Notes under the pieces: model-generated | The model's input: the letters and a program-made list of their open reading frames with translations, nothing else | What the model was told of the DNA's origin: nothing | Database searches by the model: none | Source of the DNA: Akkermansiaceae bacterium | Lineage (GTDB): Bacteria; Verrucomicrobiota; Verrucomicrobiia; Verrucomicrobiales; Akkermansiaceae | Assembly (NCBI GenBank): GCA_023300205.1 | Contig: JALZVD010000149.1 | Location: forward strand, 1-19,450 | DNA length: 19,450 bases | Reading direction: 5' to 3' | Made by a program: the position numbers and the translations under genes | In this document: positions 1-7,082 of the stretch, in pieces | How the letters are laid out: every line of letters starts with the position of its first letter | Numbering within the stretch: position 1 is the first letter of the stretch

Positions 1-371
1 TTCACAGAGGAGGGAGCTTCAGGCCATGGAGCGACTCCTGCTTTAGCTGCTGAGAGGACGTTTCTGAGTTTCATCTGAGTTTCTATTCTTACTAAGCTTT
101 CATCGGAACTTTCAAATTTCTTACGAGATAGTTTCCAGCAGATAAAGGCGATGAGAGAGATGAGCAATAATACTCCACTGATCAATATGAAGTAGCTTGG
201 TAGTTGCTCAAAATAGCGTGCTATTAGAATGGCTGATGCTAAGATTAGTGAGGTTATTACTAGAGGTAGATTGAGTGATTCTATCCACCAAGCGAAATTG
301 AGTTTCTTTGAAATAGCGCGCGCGTGATGCGTCCAGATTTTTTCCTGATGAGACTGAGTTAGTGACTCCAT
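1..371 (-). CDS. N-terminal part of a two-TM membrane protein of unknown function (runs off left edge)
   Basis: An open frame reads leftward from the ATG at 371 and stays open for 123 codons to the window edge, so only the N-terminus is visible. Residues 1-30 are polar and basic with aromatic residues (FAWW at 26-29). Two hydrophobic stretches at about residues 34-52 and 59-79 look like a transmembrane hairpin. A basic RKK stretch follows, then a helical segment around residues 90-112 containing LRNVLSAAKAG. I do not recognise the family. Large envelope proteins that start with a TM hairpin are one possibility, but the rest is needed. It begins 43 bp downstream of the hydrolase stop on the same strand and is probably the last visible member of that operon. 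No Shine-Dalgarno sequence precedes the ATG. Confidence 0.75.
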   Translation of the reverse strand, partial: MESLTQSHQEKIWTHHARAISKKLNFAWWIESLNLPLVITSLILASAILIARYFEQLPSYFILISGVLLLISLIAFICWKLSRKKFESSDESLVRIETQMKLRNVLSAAKAGVAPWPEAPSSV

Positions 372-414
372 AGACTTGTTTATGATAGTAACTTAAGCGA
401 AGTTGAGAGCAATG

Positions 415-1269
415 CTAAATTTTCTCTATGCTTTCGTCTAGCCAGTTGTTCATGGTATCGAAAAGTAATTGGTGGCCGGGTTCAGCAAATGTCTCATGCC
501 TCATTTCAGGGTAGAGTTTAAATATTTTGTTTGTGAATTTCAACTTGTTGATTAGGTCTTCAGCAATGTGTGAAGGGCAGATGAGGTCTGCGCCTCCTTG
601 GGTGAAGAGAAGGGGGATTTCAGATGTGTGTAGAGGTAGGTTTTTTTGGATGAATTCCGCGGTTTTAATGAGTTCTACGCCCCAGCCAATCGATATAAAT
701 TGATGCCCTGGATGGTCGGGGCCTTTTTCAGTGAAGTTACCATCAATGGGTGTCTGGCAGAGCTCAGGAGTGGCTCCAGTTTTGACTCTGAATTTAGGGT
801 AGATCTTGGCTAATATTTTGGAGGAAGCGATGAATAGCTTTGATTTGTTCTGAGTAATGGAAAGGAGGGGGGAGTTAACCCAGCAGAATTTAGGAGTGGG
901 AAGGGTTCCTTGGAGAGCTAATGTGAGATGACGGAGTGTGAGTAGTCCTCCCATTGAATGGCCAGCAATTCCGTGAGGTAGGTCACCAGCCATTTCGATC
1001 CCTTTTTTGATGACGGCATCAATAAAACTTAATTTTCCAACATGTCCACGTTTTCCAGGGCTGCTACCGTGGCCGTATAGGTCGAAGGCGATGCAGCGGA
1101 TACCACGTTCAGTGAATGGGTGAAGGACTTCAGTGTAGCGGCCTGAGTGATCTCCTTGTCCGTGAGTGAATAGACAGACTGCTTGGGAAGGGGTACCTTG
1201 GGGTGGATCCATTAGTGTGCAACGCAGTTGGTGGCCTGCTACTTGAATATCTTTTAAGGATACAATCAT
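415..1269 (-). CDS. alpha/beta hydrolase, monoacylglycerol lipase-like (serine aminopeptidase S33 / Hydrolase_4 type)
   Basis: A 284-residue single-domain alpha/beta hydrolase. The oxyanion-type HGQGDHSGRY segment lies at residues 36-45, and a YGHGSSPGKRGHV stretch at 65-77 matches the GHGxSxGxRGHV pattern of monoacylglycerol lipases. The nucleophile elbow is GHSMGG with Ser105. The likely acid is Asp228 in GGADLICP and the likely catalytic histidine is His258 in MRHETF. The family hydrolyses mono- or lysoglycerides and other small esters; the true substrate cannot be read from sequence. There is no signal peptide, so it is probably cytoplasmic. Only 5 bp separate its ATG from the stop of the upstream SirB1-like gene, which argues for co-transcription and perhaps coupled translation. 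Family is certain, specificity is not. Confidence 0.9.
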   Translation of the reverse strand: MIVSLKDIQVAGHQLRCTLMDPPQGTPSQAVCLFTHGQGDHSGRYTEVLHPFTERGIRCIAFDLYGHGSSPGKRGHVGKLSFIDAVIKKGIEMAGDLPHGIAGHSMGGLLTLRHLTLALQGTLPTPKFCWVNSPLLSITQNKSKLFIASSKILAKIYPKFRVKTGATPELCQTPIDGNFTEKGPDHPGHQFISIGWGVELIKTAEFIQKNLPLHTSEIPLLFTQGGADLICPSHIAEDLINKLKFTNKIFKLYPEMRHETFAEPGHQLLFDTMNNWLDESIEKI

Positions 1270-1274
1270 GAGGG

Positions 1275-2132
1275 TTATCTTTCTAGGCTTTTAGAGAGGG
1301 TTGCAAATAGTTTCAGATCTAGTTCATTTACAGCGGGATCACCTGCTTGTTTGAAAGCATGTTCAATGTTTCTGATGAATCTCCATAGGATGTCTCCGAG
1401 TGAGGCGTGACCTGCGATGGCTATTTTTGCGTTGGCTGGTATGTCCTTGTGCTCAGTAATGACTTTTTGAGCAGGAATGAGTCTGCCTTTGTGAAAGCAA
1501 TCAACGAGTAACATGTCTGTATCTGAGTAGATACGGGCCAAGAAATGACCAGGGTAGTTGCAGCCCGAGACTTCTAGGTTTAGACGTCTAGCGACGAGCA
1601 TGAAGAGAGTGGTGAGGCTGATTGGATTACCAAATCCTGAGTCAGCAACCCAGCAGAGATCACTGTTCTGGGGTAGGTAATAGTTTTCTTTATTTCCTCG
1701 GAATCTGCCATTGGTAAACATCCAGATTCTTAGTTTGTCTGCATTGATGGCGTTGTCTTTGTGATCATCTGAAAATTCGTCTGCTAGGATATCAAGGGCA
1801 TCTGAGAGAGCGGGACGAAGTGAGATTCCATCATGTAGGTAATCTGAGATGAGTCTGAGGTGATATTCGAAGCTGTCCCAGTCTTCAGCCATGGCGGATT
1901 TACCTCCAGCAGGGATCTGCCATTCGTTCATTAAGACCTTACGTCTTGCAGGAAGTAATAACTTGGTGAGTTTTGCTTTGTGTTGAGGTGGGAGATCTAA
2001 TGCTAGAGCGGTAAGTTCATTACTGAGATCTCCGGAGGATGTGGCGAACTCGCTTTTCAATGCGGCCTGAGTAGCAGGCTCTTTATCATCTAGAAGTTTG
2101 AGAAGGTGTGGGAGTTTTGTCTCGTTGATCAT
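1275..2132 (-). CDS. SirB1 / transglutaminase-like (Transglut_core2) family protein
   Basis: About 285 residues. The N-terminal 120 or so are helical and HEAT-like (DKEPATQAALKSEF and similar). The C-terminal half carries the SirB1-type core: an NYYLPQNSDL segment, then GFGNPISLTTLFMLVARRL, then CNYPGHFLARI, a pattern shared by transglutaminase-like proteins of the SirB1/UPF0162 group (typically RxGIPISLsvlY...PGHFlvr). The family position before NPISL, usually G[IV]PISL, reads GNPISL here. There is no Cys in the place of a classical transglutaminase nucleophile, so enzymatic activity is uncertain; members are mostly of unknown biochemical role. I take the ATG at 2132 as the start. An in-frame TTG three codons upstream (2141) is possible, but neither has a Shine-Dalgarno sequence. 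It lies between the Fe-S carrier gene and the hydrolase on the same strand. Confidence 0.85.
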   Translation of the reverse strand: MINETKLPHLLKLLDDKEPATQAALKSEFATSSGDLSNELTALALDLPPQHKAKLTKLLLPARRKVLMNEWQIPAGGKSAMAEDWDSFEYHLRLISDYLHDGISLRPALSDALDILADEFSDDHKDNAINADKLRIWMFTNGRFRGNKENYYLPQNSDLCWVADSGFGNPISLTTLFMLVARRLNLEVSGCNYPGHFLARIYSDTDMLLVDCFHKGRLIPAQKVITEHKDIPANAKIAIAGHASLGDILWRFIRNIEHAFKQAGDPAVNELDLKLFATLSKSLER

Positions 2133-2227
2133 GTCTAACAAGAGGATAGGTAATGCTTAGATATGGATCAAGCGAGTATTGAAGAAATTATACTATTTAT
2201 AGAATGGATCGAGTTTGTTGGCTGATA

Positions 2228-2587
2228 TTAAGCGGCAAAACTTTCTCCACATGAGCATGTTACTTCTGCATTGGGGTTGGTCACTTTGAATCCACCTTGC
2301 TGGAGATCATCTGAGTAATCTAGTTCACTACCGGCTACGAAGAGTGCGCTTTTAGGGTCGATGACGACAGTTACCTGATTACTTACGACAAGCATATCTC
2401 TGTCTCTAGGTCCATCGACTAGATCCATTTTATATTGAAGACCAGAGCAACCACCACCGACTACAGCTATTCTGAGGGCGCCGTCTGCTCTACCTTGTTT
2501 TTGAAGTAATGATGATAGATGAGCGGCTGCTCCTGAGAGCACTTTGATTAATTTTTCGTTACCTACTTTATATTTTACCGCTGACAT
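2228..2587 (-). CDS. HesB/IscA-family iron-sulfur cluster assembly protein (ErpA/SufA/IscA type)
   Basis: About 119 residues, the usual A-type carrier length. The three cluster-ligand cysteines of the family are all present: Cys47 in GGGCSGLQY and the C-terminal pair Cys111/Cys113 in CSCGESF. The middle segment DPKSALFVAGSELDY followed by GGFKVTNPNA is also typical. Such proteins receive [2Fe-2S] or [4Fe-4S] clusters from a scaffold and pass them to apo-enzymes in the cytoplasm. ErpA, SufA and IscA cannot be told apart here, and no suf or isc genes flank it. A second in-frame ATG lies three codons upstream (2596). I prefer 2587 because the added residues (MCH) are outside the family's usual start, but nothing in the leader decides it. 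It is first in the minus-strand cluster. Confidence 0.93.
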   Translation of the reverse strand: MSAVKYKVGNEKLIKVLSGAAAHLSSLLQKQGRADGALRIAVVGGGCSGLQYKMDLVDGPRDRDMLVVSNQVTVVIDPKSALFVAGSELDYSDDLQQGGFKVTNPNAEVTCSCGESFAA

Positions 2588-2918
2588 ATGACACATGTAA
2601 GGGTAAGTTTAGTAATAGAAAAGCTCAAAAACAATCTATTAGGGTTATTGAGTGATGGTAATGTGTTGAATAATGTAAATAGGAAGAGAATAGCCTTTAC
2701 ACACGCAAATAAGGTGCGAATTTAACTGCCGTATTCAGGGAGTGATATCTACCTGAGTTAAGAACTAACTGATTTCATAGAAATCAATAAGACAATCTCT
2801 GATGATGGCTGAGATAAGAGCTGCTTATGCGCCTTTTCCAAGTTGTTATTAGAGAAATAATTTAAATCCATCATCATTTCTGTAACACATTATTATAGAG
2901 CTGTGATGATCACATATA
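2588..2918. other. 331-bp non-coding divergent spacer
   Basis: This gap separates the minus-strand Fe-S carrier from the plus-strand gene at 2919, so it should hold both promoters. I find no credible ORF, tRNA or strong terminator in it. It contains a perfect 7-bp inverted repeat around ATA at 2770-2786 and a short palindrome, GTGAT-G-ATCAC, at 2903-2913, just 5 bp before the ATG. A TATTAT sequence near 2890 could be a -10 element, but no matching -35 hexamer is evident. Confidence 0.6.
2770..2786. repeat. perfect 7-bp inverted repeat, 3-nt loop
   Basis: TGATTTC-ATA-GAAATCA forms a perfect small hairpin or operator-like palindrome in the non-coding spacer. It is not followed by a T-run on either strand, so it is not a standard intrinsic terminator. 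Function unknown. Confidence 0.5.
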
Positions 2919-3704
2919 ATGAGCGAAAATACATCGCCTGCTAACGAGTCTGCACCAGCAGCTCAGCCAGCGGCCACAAATCAAGATAATGCTTCAGTAA
3001 ACACATCATCTGAAGCTACAAGCACTGAATCAAAAACAGAGAAATCACAATCATCTAATAAAAAAGAGCCTAAGCAGGGTGTTAGAGACACTCGGACAAA
3101 TAAGACTCCTGAAAATGAGGAATCTGCTCCAGCTGAGCCAAAGCCTGCATCACCTACAAAAGGTGAAAAAAGCAATGGAGAAGGGGGGCAGCCTCAACAG
3201 AATAATCATAACAGCCAGCAAAATAATGCTAACAATAACCGAAGCAGGGGACGCAGAGGTAGAAAAGCTGGTGATCAAAATCAAAACCAACCTCAGGCAA
3301 GGCAGGCAACGATAAAGCTGGATCCGAAATCTGTATCTAAGAAGGCATGGAAAATATTCCTAGCTGAGGTAGGAGAAGAGGGCTTAGCTTTAATTGGAGA
3401 CAAAGAGGGTAAAGAGCTCACTAAGCGTAGTTTCAAACTTGCTGAGATTTTCCAAGAAGAAGAGCAGCGTAGAATAAAGCTCTCCAAGACTAAGAAAAAC
3501 GATAAGTCTGAAGATGGGTCATCACAGGACAAGGCAAAGAAAAAGCCTGTGAGAGCTAAGAAAGCAGCTAAGCAGATTGAGAAAGTCGAAGAGGTGAAAA
3601 CTGATAAAGCATCAGATTCTGCAGAGAAGTTAGAAGGAAAAGAAGTTCAGACTGAGCTGCCAGAAGTAGCAGAAGAAGTTAAGGCTGTTGAATCATCTGA
3701 ATAG
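2919..3704 (+). CDS. low-complexity, highly charged protein with one conserved-looking helical core; function unknown
   Basis: A 261-residue protein in three parts. Residues 1-107 are disordered and rich in S, A, T, E, P, Q and N, ending in a Gln/Asn-rich run. Residues 108-117 are a basic RSRGRRGRKA patch of the sort found in nucleic-acid-binding tails. Residues about 128-190 look like the only folded part, a helical block containing KKAWKIFLAEVGEEGLALI and later RSFKLAEIF. Residues 190-261 are alternately Lys- and Glu-rich. There is no signal peptide or TM segment. I do not recognise the family. RNA or DNA binding is suggested only by the RGRRGR patch and charge pattern. The gene is monocistronic: a strong terminator follows 27 bp after the stop. 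The antisense and frame-shifted ORFs over it are by-products of the biased composition. Confidence 0.8.
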   Translation: MSENTSPANESAPAAQPAATNQDNASVNTSSEATSTESKTEKSQSSNKKEPKQGVRDTRTNKTPENEESAPAEPKPASPTKGEKSNGEGGQPQQNNHNSQQNNANNNRSRGRRGRKAGDQNQNQPQARQATIKLDPKSVSKKAWKIFLAEVGEEGLALIGDKEGKELTKRSFKLAEIFQEEEQRRIKLSKTKKNDKSEDGSSQDKAKKKPVRAKKAAKQIEKVEEVKTDKASDSAEKLEGKEVQTELPEVAEEVKAVESSE

Positions 3705-3730
3705 ACGCTTTTAATATCCCTTTTATTTCT

Positions 3731-3770
3731 AAGCCCTTAAGGAGGATTTCTTCTTAAGGGCTTTTTATTT
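3731..3770 (+). terminator. intrinsic terminator after the low-complexity gene
   Basis: A perfect 11-bp stem (AAGCCCTTAAG at 3731-3741 paired with 3753-3763) with an 11-nt loop is followed by TTTATTT. It lies 27 bp after the stop at 3704 and reads in the plus direction. Confidence 0.92.
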
Positions 3771-3875
3771 GTACATAATGGAAGAAAATATGAATAAACT
3801 TTACTATTCGAGTGTCTTATGTTCAGTAATAAGTGTATTAAACGTAAAATTACTATCAACTAAGTTTAACTAATT

Positions 3876-4538
3876 ATGAAGAAAACACATTCAATGATCG
3901 CATGTGCTACAATGGTAGCAATGACTCTCCCCAGCTGTACTACTGTGAATCCGTATACTGGCGACCAACAGACGTCTAAAACTCTACAGGGCGGTGTGAT
4001 AGGAGCGCTTGGAGGAGCTGCGATAGGGGCTCTTACGGGTGATCGTAAAGACGCGCTAAAGGGAGCTGCTATTGGTGGCTTAGCAGGAGCTGGAATAGGT
4101 GCCTATATGGATACTCAAGAGGCTGAGGTGCGCCGCCAGCTCAGTGGTTCAGGTGTTGGTGTTACACGTAGTGGTGATGATTTGATTCTGAATATGCCTA
4201 GTGATATTACATTTGGTTCAGGTAGCGCTCAGATTCAATCACAATTTAACCAGACACTTGGTTCTGTAGCTCTTGTTCTGAAGAAGTATAGTAAAACTAG
4301 TATTTCAATTAGTGGGCACACTGATTCTGATGGCTCAGCAGGTTCTAACCAAAGTTTGTCAGTATCACGTGCTCAATCTGTAGCTAGTGTTCTGAATTCA
4401 AATGGAGTAGCGGGAAATCGCATACTAACCAATGGATATGGTGAGTCTCAGCCGGTTGCATCTAATGCGACTTCAGCAGGTAAGGCACAGAATCGCCGCG
4501 TTGAGTTACGTATTGTTCCTCAGGAGAGTCAGTTTTAA
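3876..4538 (+). CDS. OmpA-family lipoprotein with glycine-zipper domain
   Basis: A 220-residue lipoprotein. The signal peptide ends in a lipobox LPSC with the lipidated Cys at residue 21. Residues about 38-78 are a glycine-zipper region (GGVIGALGGAAIGALTG, then GAAIGGLAGAGIGAYM) like those of Rick_17kDa/YmgG-type surface proteins. The C-terminal half, about 105-215, is an OmpA-like peptidoglycan-binding domain with GHTDSDG at 147-153 (Asp150), the SRAQSV helix with Arg165, and NRRVEL at 206-211. The order lipobox, glycine zipper, OmpA domain matches YiaD-like proteins that tether the outer membrane to peptidoglycan through diaminopimelate. It is flanked by terminators on both sides and appears to be monocistronic. 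Two AACTAA repeats just upstream of the ATG may be incidental. Confidence 0.94.
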   Translation: MKKTHSMIACATMVAMTLPSCTTVNPYTGDQQTSKTLQGGVIGALGGAAIGALTGDRKDALKGAAIGGLAGAGIGAYMDTQEAEVRRQLSGSGVGVTRSGDDLILNMPSDITFGSGSAQIQSQFNQTLGSVALVLKKYSKTSISISGHTDSDGSAGSNQSLSVSRAQSVASVLNSNGVAGNRILTNGYGESQPVASNATSAGKAQNRRVELRIVPQESQF

Positions 4539-4565
4539 TCATTTCACGTAGGATCAATATTTTGC

Positions 4566-4601
4566 AGCCGTTAGGGAGTTTATTCCTAGCGGTTTTTTTA
4601 T
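4566..4601 (+). terminator. intrinsic terminator after the OmpA-family lipoprotein gene
   Basis: GCCGTTAGG (4567-4575) pairs with CCTAGCGGT (4585-4593) over 9 bp including two G-T wobbles, with a 9-nt loop, and runs into seven T residues at 4593-4599. It lies 28 bp after the stop. Confidence 0.88.
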
Positions 4602-4624
4602 TTATAAGTGAGTGTTGAAACAAG

Positions 4625-4653
4625 AAAAAAACCTCAGTTCCGAAGAACTGAGG
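4625..4653 (-). terminator. intrinsic terminator with UUCG tetraloop for the TonB-dependent receptor gene
   Basis: Read on the minus strand, a perfect 9-bp stem CCTCAGTTC / GAACTGAGG closes a TTCG loop, giving the extra-stable C(UUCG)G tetraloop, and is followed by seven T residues (4631 down to 4625). It lies about 30 bp beyond the receptor stop, tail to tail with the plus-strand terminator at 4566-4601. Confidence 0.93.
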
Positions 4654-4683
4654 CATTGATGAACAAGTTAGGGTTCTTGTGTT

Positions 4684-6777
4684 TTAGAATCTGTATTTGA
4701 CTGCGAATGTCGCGTTGATAGGAGCACCGACGGTAGTTTGGTGAGTGCTGTGTGAGGTAGGTGAGTAGTTGGTGTCGAACAAGTTTTCAATATGGAGACT
4801 GAGCTTGCAGTCTTGATTGAGCTGGTAGGAGGCACCTGCATCCACACGGACGTAACTAGGAAGGCGTGATGAACTTCCATTTCCTGTGAGTGATTCGTCT
4901 TGATATGTGAGTCCTAGTCCTAGGTCTAGCTTGTCATTTACTTGGTATTTGTTCCAGATGGAGAATGCATGTTCAGGAGTATCTCTAGTGGTATCTCCGG
5001 AAGGAGTTTTAGAATCAAGGTAAGTGTAGCCTGTGGTGATAAACCATTGATCGGTGATGTTTCCTTTTAGTTGTGCTTCAAATCCTGAGACTTCTGATTC
5101 CTGTCTGTCTTGGCGTCCGTCACCATCAAGATCTGTGGTGAATGATTGATCCGTTTTAAACGCAGCGAGTGTGAGGAATAGGTTGTCTTTAACATCCCAT
5201 TTTAGCCCAGCTTCAAGACTTTCGAATGTATCTGGATCAAATCTGTCTCCAGCATTAGCGAACTGATTACCTGAAGAAGGAAGGAATGTCTCACTGTAGC
5301 TAGCGTAGAGAGAGAGACGTTCATTTGGCTTAGCAACGAATCCTAGACGTGGAGAGATGTTGTTATCTGTCTCGCTACCTGTGCTGGTGCCGTTGACATC
5401 GATGTCGAAGCTATCAAAACGTGCGCCTAAGATGACGTCGAACCAACTCGTTACGGCGATTTCATCTTGGATGAAGAATGAGTATACGTTGACGGTTGCT
5501 TGTGTGTCATCAGCTAGTGATGTGTTGAAGTCGTTGACGACTGTGGTGCCGTTGATGTTGGTACCTACACCGTTAGAGAGAGAGAAGTTACTTGCGAAAA
5601 ACTGCTCTGTATCTGAGTCAGAGTTTTCATCTGGTGAGAAGTTTGCATTGTAACGGTCATTGTCATTTGAGGTGTGAATGAACTCTGATCCTAAAACGAG
5701 TTTGTGATCAATAGAGCCTGTAGAGAACTCACCGACTAGGTCTCCAGAGAGCTGGAATCTGTCTCGCTCGGTGGTGTCACGGTATCCATCAATGGTGACT
5801 ATATCAGTGGACTGATCATAGTCAGAGGCGTAGAAGTTCTGGTATAGTTTATCATATTTTCCATAGGATGCAGTTACGCTACCTTTCCAATTATCGTTGA
5901 ATTGGTGATCGAGAGTGATGGTTGCGATGTTGGCGTCGAGTGTGGAGAAGTTGAGGTTACGATCACCGAATACGATACCATCTAGAGCGCGCACAGGCTT
6001 ACCGTTGTCACCAGTAGGAATTCCACGATCGATGAAACGTTCGTGATTGATGTGTTCGAATGAGAAGCGGATGCTGGTGTCATCATTGAACTTGTAGGTG
6101 AGAGAGGGATTGAATCCTAATTGGTCACCGTAGAAGAAGTCACGATGATTTTCGAGCTTATCGTAGGCTACATTGAGCCTGAATGCGACTCTGTCTGTGA
6201 CGCTGGTGTTGTAGTCAAATTCCTGTGTGAATCCGCCGAAGCTGTTTACTTTTGCGGTGTAGTCTGTGAATTCTTCGTCAAATATTGGTTTTTTATAGAC
6301 ACGGTTGATGACTCCACCAGTTCCACCACGTCCGAAGAATAGGGCGTTTGGACCTCTGAGGAATTCGACTTGCTCTACGTTGTAGAGGGGACGGTAATAT
6401 TGAACATCATCACGTACTCCATCAACGAAGAAGTCAGCAGTGGATCTTACTCCACGAAATACGACTGCGTCACGGTGCCCTTCGCCTTGAGAGTTATTGA
6501 CACCTGGGGTGTAGTCAACGATCTCGCCGATACTTTCTAAGCCTTGTGATGTGAATTCTTCAGCGGTAACGATTGAAGCACTTTGAGGAATGTCGATGAG
6601 AGCGGTGCCTGTTTTAAATGAAGTGATGGGGTTAAGGCCTATGGATGAGGCTTCTCCTATAACGGTCGAAGTGGCTAGTTCTACGAGTTCTTCTTCTGCT
6701 GTCTGAGCTGTTAGCTGACTTACTAATGCTGTAGCTATGGATGCGCTTAGAAGTGTGTTTGATGGTGTTAATTTCAT
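4684..6777 (-). CDS. TonB-dependent siderophore-type outer-membrane receptor
   Basis: A 697-residue outer-membrane receptor. A signal peptide occupies about residues 1-25 (a TALVSQLTAQ-like end). A short linker with a possible TonB box (ELATSTVIGE) follows. The plug domain at about 50-170 carries IPQSASIVTAEEF, the RGV...FFVDGVRDD segment and VEQVEFLRGPNALFFGRGG, the standard signature of ferric-siderophore receptors of the FhuE/Fiu/FpvA type. The remainder is a 22-strand barrel pattern ending in NLFDTNY and a terminal Phe (YRF). It should import an iron chelate using TonB-ExbBD energy. The ligand cannot be named, and no siderophore biosynthesis, periplasmic binding or ABC genes are in the window. 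It has its own UUCG terminator. Iron regulation is expected for the family, but I could not find a convincing Fur box upstream. Confidence 0.95.
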   Translation of the reverse strand: MKLTPSNTLLSASIATALVSQLTAQTAEEELVELATSTVIGEASSIGLNPITSFKTGTALIDIPQSASIVTAEEFTSQGLESIGEIVDYTPGVNNSQGEGHRDAVVFRGVRSTADFFVDGVRDDVQYYRPLYNVEQVEFLRGPNALFFGRGGTGGVINRVYKKPIFDEEFTDYTAKVNSFGGFTQEFDYNTSVTDRVAFRLNVAYDKLENHRDFFYGDQLGFNPSLTYKFNDDTSIRFSFEHINHERFIDRGIPTGDNGKPVRALDGIVFGDRNLNFSTLDANIATITLDHQFNDNWKGSVTASYGKYDKLYQNFYASDYDQSTDIVTIDGYRDTTERDRFQLSGDLVGEFSTGSIDHKLVLGSEFIHTSNDNDRYNANFSPDENSDSDTEQFFASNFSLSNGVGTNINGTTVVNDFNTSLADDTQATVNVYSFFIQDEIAVTSWFDVILGARFDSFDIDVNGTSTGSETDNNISPRLGFVAKPNERLSLYASYSETFLPSSGNQFANAGDRFDPDTFESLEAGLKWDVKDNLFLTLAAFKTDQSFTTDLDGDGRQDRQESEVSGFEAQLKGNITDQWFITTGYTYLDSKTPSGDTTRDTPEHAFSIWNKYQVNDKLDLGLGLTYQDESLTGNGSSSRLPSYVRVDAGASYQLNQDCKLSLHIENLFDTNYSPTSHSTHQTTVGAPINATFAVKYRF

Positions 6778-6885
6778 TTTTTTGGTTGTTTTGAAATGAT
6801 CGGTTGATGTTTTTAAGAGGAGTTTTGTGCGAGGTCTGGATCTGTTTAATTTGACGTTGCTGGTTTGTTAATGCGAATGGGTCTC

Positions 6886-6949
6886 AATAGCAAGATTTAA
6901 TTTTATAAAATTTATTTTTGTAACTAAGGTAGCAAAATTTCTTGCTATT
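6886..6949. repeat. 10-bp inverted repeat flanking an AT-rich core
   Basis: AATAGCAAGA at 6886-6895 is exactly reverse-complemented by TCTTGCTATT at 6940-6949. A related GTAGCAAAA sits at 6930-6938. The arms flank the AT-rich segment upstream of the receptor gene. The spacing is too long for one dimer site, so they could be paired operators or chance. Confidence 0.5.
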
Positions 6950-7017
6950 CATTTTCTCATAGGTAATCGATGTGAACACTTTCTACTATATCTGTATGAG
7001 ATGCTTGTGGTGAAGTG

Positions 7018-7045
7018 TAATCAATTGATTATGAGATAGTCTCAT
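7018..7045. promoter_or_regulatory. two abutting perfect palindromes, candidate operator
   Basis: TAATCAATTGATTA (7018-7031) is a perfect 14-bp palindrome. It shares its last base with ATGAGA-TAG-TCTCAT (7031-7045), which has perfect 6-bp arms. They sit about 40-65 bp upstream of the ATG at 7083, where an operator or promoter is expected. Confidence 0.5.
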
Positions 7046-7082
7046 CCGGGAGTTAAGGTTTCTGGAGTTGCTAAAATATATA

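Larger units (their letters stand above)
6778..7082. promoter_or_regulatory. 305-bp divergent control region with several palindromes
   Basis: This non-coding stretch lies between the receptor gene (minus) and the tandem-HTH gene (plus) and should contain both promoters. It holds a 10-bp inverted repeat with a 44-bp spacer (6886-6895 and 6940-6949), a perfect 14-bp palindrome (7018-7031), an adjacent palindrome ATGAGA-TAG-TCTCAT (7031-7045), and two more ATGAGA half-sites (6955-6960 inverted, 6996-7001). The AT-rich core near 6900-6915 (TTTTATAAAA) is a plausible place for a -10 element. No exact -35/-10 pair could be assigned. Confidence 0.55.

Noticed and set aside
2981..3532. Several antisense or frame-shifted ORFs over the low-complexity gene
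   Set aside because: They arise from the biased A/G-rich codons of the real gene and show no motif of their own.
4668..4880. Small minus-strand ORF at the 3' end of the receptor gene
   Set aside because: It overlaps the receptor coding region in another frame and its product resembles no protein family; it also runs across the receptor stop.
7032..7044. Possible Fur box (TGAGA-TAG-TCTCA) for the TonB receptor
   Set aside because: Fur-type sites of the TGAGAATnATTCTCA kind have 5 bases between the TGAGA and TCTCA arms; here there are 3. It is also far (over 250 bp) from the receptor start.
7068..7082. In-frame TTG start of the tandem-HTH gene
   Set aside because: The ATG at 7083 is a better start codon. 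The only GGAG in the leader directly abuts the TTG with no spacing, so it cannot serve as a normal ribosome-binding site for it.
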